From Actinomycetes bacterium (GTDB lineage: Bacteria > Actinomycetota > Acidimicrobiia > Acidimicrobiales > SZUA-35): a stretch of 8,048 nucleotides of DNA. The notes below the pieces were generated by a model, which had not been told where the DNA came from, searched no databases, and saw only the letters and a list, made by a program, of their open reading frames with translations. Below are positions 1 to 5,673 of the stretch, piece after piece. The translations under genes and the position numbers were made by a program. Each line of letters starts with the position of its first letter. Positions within the stretch are counted from its first letter, which is position 1. The stretch is from the NCBI GenBank assembly GCA_024227975.1, contig JAAETV010000572.1, positions 1 to 8,048 of the forward strand, given 5' to 3'.

Positions 1-1
1 C

Positions 2-1027
2 AATCCCGACGAGACCCGTCATGCGGCCCAGATTCCCGAAGCGGAGCGCTACTACTACCTCGAGGAGAAGTACCCGGCCTTCGGCAACCTGGTGCCCCGC
101 GATGTCGCCTCCCGCAACGCCAAGACCGTGGTCGATCAGGGCAATGGAGTCGGCCCACTCAAGAACGGGGTCTACCTCGACTTCAGCCAAGCCATCGGAC
201 GCGACGGGCGCGACACCATCGAGGAGAAGTACGGGAACCTCTTCCAGATGTATGACCGCATCACGGGCGAGGATCCCTACGCCACCCCAATGCGCATCTA
301 CCCCGCCACCCACTACACGATGGGTGGCCTGTGGGTCGACTACAACCTGATGACCACCGTCCCTGGTCTCTACTCGACGGGTGAGGCCAACTTCTCTGAC
401 CATGGGGCAAACCGTCTCGGGGCCTCGGCCCTCATGCAGGGGCTGGCCGATGGCTACTTCGTCTTGCCTTACACCATTGGTGACTACCTCGCCCCCCACC
501 TCGGAAGCTCGCCGGTCCCGACCGACGATCCCGTCTTCGTGGCCGCCGAACAGGGAGTTCGGGACCAGACGAACCGGTTCTTGTCGATCGGGGGCACCCG
601 CTCCCCTGACTACTTCCACCGGGAGCTCGGCAAGATCGTGTGGGAGCACATCGGCATGGCCCGCAACGCCCCGGGCTTGGAAAAAGCCATCACCGAGATC
701 CAATCGCTGAACCAGGAGTTCCAGTCTGACGTCCGAGTCCTGGGCCAGCAAGAGACGCTCAACAGCTCGCTGGAGAAGGCGGGCCGGGTCGCCGACTTCT
801 TCGAACTGGCCGAGCTGATGGCCCGTGACGCCCTAGACCGACGAGAGTCCTGCGGGGGTCACTTCCGGGAAGAGTCACAGACCGAGGAAAACGAAGCGCT
901 GCGTGACGACGAGAATTTCGCTCACGTCTCGGCCTGGGAGTGGAACGGTAGTGACGACCCCCAGACCAAGCACGCAGAAGAGCTCGAGTTCGAAGTAGTC
1001 GAGCTGACCCAGAGGAGCTACAAGTGA
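2..1027 (+). CDS. sdhA: Succinate dehydrogenase/fumarate reductase flavoprotein subunit, 3' part (5' end outside window)
   Basis: Catalytic FAD subunit of complex II, which oxidises succinate to fumarate (or the reverse) at the cytoplasmic face of the membrane. The frame is open from base 2; 341 codons are visible of a family usually near 600-650 residues, so roughly the N-terminal half, including the FAD Rossmann motif and the flavinylated His, is missing. Visible landmarks are HYTMGG (bases 311-328), whose His belongs to the dicarboxylate site, and [19 protein letters not shown] (365-421), which holds the FAD-contacting GEA and the active-site Arg (413-415). The C-terminal helical domain follows, with an acidic tail. 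The sequence style resembles the actinobacterial/Bacteroidetes-type enzyme rather than E. coli SdhA. The GTG at 92 is internal to the gene and not the start. The gene ends in TGA overlapping the sdhB start, so the two are translationally coupled. Succinate dehydrogenase versus fumarate reductase direction cannot be told from sequence. Confidence 0.96.
   Translation, partial: NPDETRHAAQIPEAERYYYLEEKYPAFGNLVPRDVASRNAKTVVDQGNGVGPLKNGVYLDFSQAIGRDGRDTIEEKYGNLFQMYDRITGEDPYATPMRIYPATHYTMGGLWVDYNLMTTVPGLYSTGEANFSDHGANRLGASALMQGLADGYFVLPYTIGDYLAPHLGSSPVPTDDPVFVAAEQGVRDQTNRFLSIGGTRSPDYFHRELGKIVWEHIGMARNAPGLEKAITEIQSLNQEFQSDVRVLGQQETLNSSLEKAGRVADFFELAELMARDALDRRESCGGHFREESQTEENEALRDDENFAHVSAWEWNGSDDPQTKHAEELEFEVVELTQRSYK
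1011..1017 (+). promoter_or_regulatory. Ribosome binding site of sdhB
   Basis: AGAGGAG lies inside the last codons of sdhA, six bases before the GTG at 1024. It supports the GTG start for sdhB over any later ATG. Confidence 0.75.
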
Positions 1028-1797
1028 GCGACACACTCAACCTCACTCTCGAAGTATGGCGCCAGGATGGCCCCCAGAGTGGGGGCGGCTTCGAGGTCTA
1101 TCAAGCCGAGAACATCCCAACCGATGCCTCTTTCTTGGAGATGCTCGACGTAGTCAACGAGCAGCTGATCAGCGAAGGCAAGGTGCCGATCGAGTTCCCC
1201 CACGATTGTCGTGAGGGGATCTGCGGAACCTGCGGGATGATGATCAACGGCCGGGCCCATGGCCCCGAAGCTGGCACCGCGACCTGCCAGCTCCATATGA
1301 GGAAGTTCTCCGACGGGGACACGATCGCCATCGAGCCCTGGCGGGCCAGGGCCTTCCCCGTGGTCCGTGATCTGGTGGTCGACCGCTCCCCCATGGACAA
1401 GATCGTCGAGGCCGGGGGCTACGTCAGTGCCCCAACCGGGACCGCCCCCGATGCCAACGAGATCCCCATTCCCAAAGAGGTGGCCGAATCGGCCATGGAC
1501 GCCGCAGCCTGTATCGGTTGCGGGGCCTGCGTTGCCGCTTGCCCCAACTCTGCAGCCCAGCTCTTCACTGGGGCCAAGGTGTGGCACCTCAACTCGTTGC
1601 CCCAGGGCCAGCCTGAGCGCTACCGGCGGGCCGAGGCCATGGTAGAGACGATGGAGCAGTTCTTTGGGTCGTGCACCAACCATGGTGAGTGCACCGAGGC
1701 TTGCCCCAAAGAGATCCCCCAGGACTTCATCGCCTACCTCAACCGCGACTACATCAAGTCCAAGGTCGTGAACCGCCGGCTGGCAAGCCAGCGCTAG
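1024..1797 (+). CDS. sdhB: Succinate dehydrogenase/fumarate reductase iron-sulfur subunit
   Basis: Carries electrons from the SdhA flavin through three Fe-S clusters to the quinone site. The 257-residue protein has all expected ligands. The plant-type 2Fe-2S domain has C62, C67, C70 and C88 (CREGICGTC, then CQLHM). The ferredoxin-like domain has C163, C166, C169 and C173 ([12 protein letters not shown]), then C217, C223 and C227 ([12 protein letters not shown]). By the usual pattern C163/C166/C169/C227 hold 4Fe-4S and C173/C217/C223 hold 3Fe-4S. It is slightly longer than E. coli SdhB (238 residues), and the C70-C88 loop is longer. The GTG start overlaps the sdhA stop (GTGA) and is preceded by a good AGAGGAG site. 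No membrane segment is present, so anchoring needs an SdhC that must lie outside the window, probably upstream. Function is secure; dehydrogenase versus fumarate reductase direction is not. Confidence 0.97.
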   Translation: MSDTLNLTLEVWRQDGPQSGGGFEVYQAENIPTDASFLEMLDVVNEQLISEGKVPIEFPHDCREGICGTCGMMINGRAHGPEAGTATCQLHMRKFSDGDTIAIEPWRARAFPVVRDLVVDRSPMDKIVEAGGYVSAPTGTAPDANEIPIPKEVAESAMDAAACIGCGACVAACPNSAAQLFTGAKVWHLNSLPQGQPERYRRAEAMVETMEQFFGSCTNHGECTEACPKEIPQDFIAYLNRDYIKSKVVNRRLASQR

Positions 1798-1812
1798 CAC
1801 GGACCCCGGCTC

Positions 1813-3567
1813 ATGGCGGTTGTGGAGGTCCGGGAAATCGAAGTTATGCCCTATGCCGGGGGGCGCTCATTCGGCCCGTTCGGCCCCTATGTGATCCGCC
1901 GCCTCGAGATCGAGCACGAGGTCGACCCGGCCCATCCGGCCAATGCTGCCATCATCGACCTGGAACATGCCGTCACCAACAGCCGGGGTCAGGTCAGCTT
2001 CAGCCATGATGTGCTCGAGCTACGACCAGAGCTGGGGCCCAGCAATGGCCGGGTCCTGGTCGATGTCGTCAATCGGGGCCGGCCGACCGCATTCCGGTTC
2101 CTGAACCAGGAGAGCAGCGCCGCATTCCCCCCACCCGACCTACCGGAACCGGGTGATGGTCACCTGCTGGCAGAGGGCTGGACGGTACTGTTCGCCGGTT
2201 GGCAGTTCGATATCGACCATCCCAACCTCCTCGGCCTTCGGGCCCCCGAAGCTCTACCTGAGGGCCGGGTGCTCCGAGGAGAGGTCGAGTACGGGGCCCA
2301 GCCCCCGTTTGACACCGACACAGTCCCTCTCGCCTTGCCCGGCCATCAACCTCCAGCCGCGGTGGAGGGCCCGGCCACAATGCAGGCCAGCGGACCCGAC
2401 GGCTTGGAGCTCCTCCACGTCGACGACACCATCTGGTCGTTCAGCGATGACGGCCTCCAGGTCCATCTCGATGGCGGGTTCAAGGCCGGTCACCGCTACC
2501 GGTGGGCCTACACCACGGCCCACTCCTCGGTTGCCGGCTGTGGCCTGCTGGCCCTGCGGGATCTCGCCCCTTGGGCCCGTGCGCAGCCTCAGGATCGGGG
2601 TGAGGGTGAGGTCGGGCAGGTCGTGCTGTTCGGGGTGTCGCAGTGTGGGCGGATCATCCGCCAATTCCTGGCTGATGGCTTGAATGCCAATGAAGACGAC
2701 GCCCGAGCCTACGATGCCGTTATGCCCTTGATCGGGGGAGGCCGGCTCGGCCAGTTCAACCAGCGGTTCGCCAACCCCGGCATCCTGCCTACCGGTGATG
2801 AAGGGCTGGGTGGCCCTGTCACCTATGAGGAGCTGCTGGCCCCGTACAGCGCCAAGCACCGGCCGAAGGTGATGGCCCTGAATACCTCGACCGAGTACTG
2901 GCGGGGTGACGCTGCGCTGGTCCACCCGAGCTCTGATGCTGACATCCGGGTCCATCTGGTGGCCAGCACCCAGCACACCCCCGGCATCGTGCCCCAGATG
3001 TTTGAGGACCCCTACCTGGCGACCAGGGGCCAGTCAGGGTTCTCGACCGTTGACTATGGGCCGATCGTTCGGGCCCTACTCGATCAGCTCACAGCCTGGG
3101 TCGACGACGACACGACGCCGACACCATCGCAGGTGCCGACCGAGGAGGAGCTGACGACGAGAGCGGCCGTGCTCGATCGCTTCCGGGCCCAGGGCTGGCC
3201 GGTGCCCGATGAAGCGAGCTTCGGTGAGCCAGCAGGCCCGGTGCCGGCCCTCGACGATGACGGAAACGAGCTCGGTGGCATCCGTCTGGCCGACGTCACC
3301 ACACCGATCGGGACCCACACGGGCTGGAACAGTCGTCACCCGGACTGTGGCGCCCCCAACCACCAGCTGATGCTGCGGGGAACGACCCGCTGGTTCGGAG
3401 CCGACGAACTTGGGCGCCGCTACCGCGACCTCGACCACTACCTGAAGGTGGTCGGACACAGGGTCGACGAGCTGGTCGCGGCCAGGCTCATTCGGGCCCC
3501 CGACCGAGACCTGGTGCTGTCCTCAGCCCAAGCCCGCTGGGAGGAGGCCAAGACAGTTCCGGGCTAG
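1813..3567 (+). CDS. Alpha/beta-hydrolase domain protein, PF20091 (Abhydrolase_10)-like
   Basis: A 584-residue putative serine hydrolase of unknown substrate. The N-terminal third is beta-rich, with family-type phrases such as GRSFGPFGPY (residues about 17-26) and VVNRGRPTAF. The hydrolase core carries the nucleophile elbow FGVSQCGR, with Ser276 as likely nucleophile. STEYWRG follows with Glu361 as candidate acid, then ASTQHTPG with His388 as candidate base. This order fits an alpha/beta-hydrolase triad, but the acid and base are my inference. No signal peptide or membrane segment is evident, so it is probably cytoplasmic. The ATG at 1813 lies 15 bases after the sdhB stop with no clear Shine-Dalgarno sequence; conserved-looking sequence begins within about 20 residues, so a much later start is unlikely. 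Spacing suggests cotranscription with sdhAB, though a link to succinate metabolism is not implied by the family. The stop codon interlocks with that of the opposing gene. Confidence 0.85.
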   Translation: MAVVEVREIEVMPYAGGRSFGPFGPYVIRRLEIEHEVDPAHPANAAIIDLEHAVTNSRGQVSFSHDVLELRPELGPSNGRVLVDVVNRGRPTAFRFLNQESSAAFPPPDLPEPGDGHLLAEGWTVLFAGWQFDIDHPNLLGLRAPEALPEGRVLRGEVEYGAQPPFDTDTVPLALPGHQPPAAVEGPATMQASGPDGLELLHVDDTIWSFSDDGLQVHLDGGFKAGHRYRWAYTTAHSSVAGCGLLALRDLAPWARAQPQDRGEGEVGQVVLFGVSQCGRIIRQFLADGLNANEDDARAYDAVMPLIGGGRLGQFNQRFANPGILPTGDEGLGGPVTYEELLAPYSAKHRPKVMALNTSTEYWRGDAALVHPSSDADIRVHLVASTQHTPGIVPQMFEDPYLATRGQSGFSTVDYGPIVRALLDQLTAWVDDDTTPTPSQVPTEEELTTRAAVLDRFRAQGWPVPDEASFGEPAGPVPALDDDGNELGGIRLADVTTPIGTHTGWNSRHPDCGAPNHQLMLRGTTRWFGADELGRRYRDLDHYLKVVGHRVDELVAARLIRAPDRDLVLSSAQARWEEAKTVPG

Positions 3568-4712
3568 GAGACGAACTGGGGCTCGAACACCGAGGCGTCG
3601 AGGGAATCGGTCCACCCATCGGGAGAGAATAGTGAGGCGGCGAGGCGACCTAGCTCGTCCGATGACTTGGCCGCCGACCCGTTCCCGCCAATGGCAACCG
3701 CGATCCCCTCGTCGACCCATCCCAGATAGGGGTAGCCACTCGATGTGGACGTGATCACACAGGGTTCGGTGACGAAGGAGGTGAACTCGGCCTCTGGTAG
3801 CAGGGCTCGCAGTGAAACCTCCAGTGCCTTGGCCTCGACCTGATCCCCGGCGGAGTGGAACCACTCGACGAGATCGGTCTCACCAGGCAGGCGAGGATCA
3901 CTTCGGAGGCTGCCCCCGATCTTCAGATAGGTCCGTCCGTCGGGATAGCGGACCGGGGGAACCCAGTAGATCTCGGCCAACCGCTGGTCGGGAGGATCGG
4001 CCATGATCAAGCTGGGAAGGGTCGACCGCTCCCCCATCTCGGCCAACAAGATGGTCCGAGGTTGGCGTTGGACGTCGAGTTGGACATCGAGCAGCCCCCG
4101 ACCAAAGGCGCCCGTTGCTAGCAGGAGACGACAGGCCTTGGTCGTTCCGAAGCCGCCCTGGAGCTCGAAGGCACCATCGACCCGGTTGATGGCACTGACC
4201 GAAGCATCGACGACGATGCCTCCGGCAAGCTCGGTCAACTTGGTCTGAGCCATGACCAGTCGGCGGGGGTTGATGTATCCGGCCGGCGGCCCCTCATAGG
4301 CCACTGGATGGGGGCCGGTGATGGTCAGCCCAGTGGCAGTCTTGACCTCGGCCGCCGAGATCTTGTGGATATTGCTTCCGTAGATGAGGCCGGCATCGAT
4401 CCAGTCGTCGATCTCAGCCATTGAGACCACCAGGCCCCGTCGGGTGTGGAACGGCAGGTCTGAGCGACGCTCGAGATCGCCGTAGCGGCGGATGGAGCGC
4501 GCCGCCAAACCAGACCACACCGCTGCCCGGCCAGCAATGCGAGTGATCCGGCCCTCGTCCCCATGGCTGGAAAACGGGCCAGCGCTGGCTTCACGATCCT
4601 GTGGTTCCGAGGGACCGATCAGGGCTGTCGACAGCCCGCCTTCAGCAAGGTGGCGGGCCGCGGCGGATCCAATCAAGCCTCGGCCGATCACGGCGACATC
4701 AACCGAACTCAT
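3564..4712 (-). CDS. FAD-dependent amine oxidase, DAO family, monomeric sarcosine oxidase-like
   Basis: A 382-residue flavoprotein that probably oxidises a secondary amine or N-methyl amino acid and produces hydrogen peroxide. The N-terminus has the FAD Rossmann motif GRGLIG (Gly10, Gly12, Gly15). Next comes SSHGDEGRITRIA (residues 48-60), matching the family's SSHG..R..R signature. From memory of monomeric sarcosine oxidase, several functional residues appear to align: R58 and K349 with the carboxylate-binding Arg52 and Lys348, K264 (LKIGG) with the oxygen-activating Lys265, and C318 (EPCVIT) with the Cys carrying covalent FAD. The position of active-site His269 seems to be Ser268, so the substrate may not be sarcosine. 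Length fits the family (about 380-390). No signal peptide is seen. The ATG at 4712 is preceded by a TATGGT box but no Shine-Dalgarno sequence, suggesting a leaderless message. Neighbouring genes give no folate or one-carbon context to name the substrate. Confidence 0.85.
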   Translation of the reverse strand: MSSVDVAVIGRGLIGSAAARHLAEGGLSTALIGPSEPQDREASAGPFSSHGDEGRITRIAGRAAVWSGLAARSIRRYGDLERRSDLPFHTRRGLVVSMAEIDDWIDAGLIYGSNIHKISAAEVKTATGLTITGPHPVAYEGPPAGYINPRRLVMAQTKLTELAGGIVVDASVSAINRVDGAFELQGGFGTTKACRLLLATGAFGRGLLDVQLDVQRQPRTILLAEMGERSTLPSLIMADPPDQRLAEIYWVPPVRYPDGRTYLKIGGSLRSDPRLPGETDLVEWFHSAGDQVEAKALEVSLRALLPEAEFTSFVTEPCVITSTSSGYPYLGWVDEGIAVAIGGNGSAAKSSDELGRLAASLFSPDGWTDSLDASVFEPQFVS

Positions 4713-4720
4713 TGGATTGG

Positions 4721-4726
4721 ACCATA
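4721..4726 (-). promoter_or_regulatory. Possible -10 box of a leaderless promoter (amine oxidase gene)
   Basis: Read on the minus strand this is TATGGT, matching the actinobacterial TAnnnT -10 pattern, and it ends 8 bases before the ATG at 4712. That places transcription start at or next to the ATG, consistent with the missing ribosome binding site. No convincing -35 was found. Confidence 0.4.
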
Positions 4727-4797
4727 GCGGTAGGGACTGGGCTCAATCCGACAATGGGTAGGGCTCCTCCCCGCTATCAGGTCATGATGCCCGCGCC

Positions 4798-4803
4798 TAG
4801 GAT
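4798..4803 (+). promoter_or_regulatory. Possible -10 box of a leaderless promoter (split-barrel gene)
   Basis: TAGGAT matches TAnnnT and ends 7 bases before the ATG at 4811, the spacing expected if transcription starts at the A of the ATG. The same bases include a weak AGGA that could alternatively act as a ribosome binding site 8 bases before the ATG. No clear -35 was seen. Confidence 0.4.
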
Positions 4804-4810
4804 TACAGCC

Positions 4811-5257
4811 ATGGGGGACCTACAGGAAGCAATCGATCGCTCACTGGCCAACGCCACCCCGTTCACACGGGCCATGTTCGCGGAGCTGGCATGCTCGGCC
4901 GACGAGATGATCTCGTTCATCAACTCGGTGCGTACGGCAACCATCGCCACCGCAAACCAGCAGGGGACACCACATGCGGCCGTCGTCATCGCCGGCTGTG
5001 ACGACGACAGCATCTACTTCACCGTCACCCCGTCATCGACGATGGCCCGCAACCTGGCCGCTCGTCCCGAGCTGGCGTTCTCGATCTGCTACGCCGATCG
5101 GTCGATCATGGGTCAGGGAACCGGGATACTGGTTGGTCAGGCCGAAAAGCTCAACGATCTCCTGAACAACCTGTCACCGAGCGGATCGGACTTCACTCCT
5201 CCGGGCTGGAAAGGGCACATCTATCGCATCGAAATCAGCCGCATCTTCGCAGGCTGA
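4811..5257 (+). CDS. Pyridoxamine 5'-phosphate oxidase-family (FMN-binding split barrel) protein
   Basis: A 148-residue protein with the split-barrel pattern: a short N-terminal helix (ADEMISFINS, about residues 30-39), then strands VRTATIATA (40-48), GTPHAAVVIAG (52-62) and SIYFTVTP (67-74), and the flavin-phosphate-type segment STMARNLAARPELAFSIC (76-93). The family binds FMN, F420 or haem and includes reductases and oxidases, so no substrate can be assigned. The length fits small stand-alone family members. I chose ATG 4811 because the TAGGAT box lies just upstream. The same frame has earlier ATGs at 4754, 4784 and 4787 and stays open to 4601, but the longest versions would cross the divergent promoter and the amine oxidase start. 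The gene is transcribed away from the oxidase, so the two may share regulation. A strong hairpin 65 bases after the stop probably ends its transcript. Confidence 0.83.
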   Translation: MGDLQEAIDRSLANATPFTRAMFAELACSADEMISFINSVRTATIATANQQGTPHAAVVIAGCDDDSIYFTVTPSSTMARNLAARPELAFSICYADRSIMGQGTGILVGQAEKLNDLLNNLSPSGSDFTPPGWKGHIYRIEISRIFAG

Positions 5258-5322
5258 TTGCCCATCAAAGGTTGCGGCCCAGTTGGGGGTTCCCCGCTAT
5301 CGTTGCCAAAGCCAGGTAGGGA

Positions 5323-5367
5323 GCAGGCCGGCGGTAGGCCCGGGCGACTGGGCCCCCGCCGGCCTGC
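5323..5367 (+). terminator. Strong GC-rich hairpin, probable terminator
   Basis: A perfect 12-base stem, GCAGGCCGGCGG (5323-5334) with CCGCCGGCCTGC (5356-5367), encloses a second 5-base stem, GGCCC (5337-5341) with GGGCC (5350-5354), closed by an 8-base loop. It begins 65 bases after the stop of the split-barrel gene. No T-tract follows, as is common in high-GC actinobacterial terminators, so factor-dependent termination or an mRNA-stabilising role is also possible. The stem would also form in the opposite orientation. Confidence 0.55.
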
Positions 5368-5442
5368 GATCGTGTTGGCAGTTCCGAAGTGCCAGACTAC
5401 GAGTCGAGCCGGAGTGGACCGGATCGACAAAACAAGACGCGC

Positions 5443-5486
5443 CTATGAGATGACTTTCATAGCACAAATGGGGTTTAGGCAACCCC
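5443..5486. repeat. Two adjacent small hairpins
   Basis: CTATGA (5443-5448) pairs with TCATAG (5457-5462) over an 8-base loop. Eight bases later GGGGTT (5470-5475) pairs with AACCCC (5481-5486) over a 5-base loop. They may belong to a structured leader, a small RNA or protein-binding sites. I recognise no known riboswitch core here. Confidence 0.35.
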
Positions 5487-5600
5487 GAAGCCTCAGCGAT
5501 GGTTCTCCACACTAGTCGATCCATCAGGATTCCGCTTCATATGCCGAACCTATTCGATGGGTTCATTCACCTAAATCCTTCTCATGGTGGACCGGTAGCT

Positions 5601-5630
5601 AGTCGACTGCCTAGGTAGGCTAACTCGACT
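5601..5630. promoter_or_regulatory. Operator-like imperfect palindrome overlapping a possible -10 box
   Basis: AGTCGA (5601-5606) and GCCTA (5609-5613) are mirrored by TAGGC (5616-5620) and TCGACT (5625-5630), around a GG centre. The right half contains TAGGCT (5616-5621), a TAnnnT-type -10 candidate for the GTPase genes; transcription would start near 5628, leaving a leader of about 45 bases. A repressor bound here would cover the promoter. CTAGTCGA at 5599-5606 recurs directly at 5512-5519. No clear -35 was found. Confidence 0.35.
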
Positions 5631-5645
5631 GGGGCCTCCTCGTCG

Positions 5646-5668
5646 CCAGGTAGCCACGTAGCCTGGAG
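5646..5668 (+). promoter_or_regulatory. Ribosome binding site GGAG with overlapping short hairpin
   Basis: GGAG (5665-5668) lies 5 bases before the ATG at 5674 and decides that start. CCAGG (5646-5650) can pair with CCTGG (5662-5666), which covers the first two bases of the GGAG, so access of ribosomes could be modulated. The stem is only 5-6 base pairs, so the effect may be slight. Confidence 0.4.
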
Positions 5669-5673
5669 CCCGC

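Larger units (their letters stand above)
5258..5673. other. Gene-free intergenic region with several inverted repeats
   Basis: No convincing coding region occurs in these 416 bases on either strand; the short open frames start without ribosome binding sites and their translations resemble no family I recognise. The middle part (about 5385-5590) is visibly richer in A and T than the flanking genes. It holds the hairpin at 5323-5367, hairpins at 5443-5462 and 5470-5486, the palindrome at 5601-5630 and a hairpin at 5646-5666. No tRNA T-loop sequence was found on either strand. Confidence 0.7.

Noticed and set aside
1018..1800. Long minus-strand open frame (260 codons) opposite sdhB
   Set aside because: It mirrors a certain gene full of Fe-S ligands. 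Long antisense frames are expected from GC-rich codon bias, and its translation resembles no family.
2254..2976. Minus-strand open frame of 240 codons opposite the hydrolase
   Set aside because: Antisense shadow with no recognisable motifs and no plausible start signal.
4601..4810. Upstream extension of the split-barrel protein (70 extra residues)
   Set aside because: It would cross the divergent promoter region and the start of the opposing oxidase. The added sequence is low in family-like features, and ATG 4811 has a well-placed -10 box.
5376..5520. Possible tRNA or known riboswitch in the hairpin-bearing stretch
   Set aside because: No GTTCGAAT-type T-loop, no cloverleaf pairing and no riboswitch core sequence that I recognise on either strand.
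5297..5524. Small minus-strand open frame (75 codons) in the intergenic region
   Set aside because: It runs through the GC-rich hairpin, has no ribosome binding site, and its composition is not protein-like for this genome.
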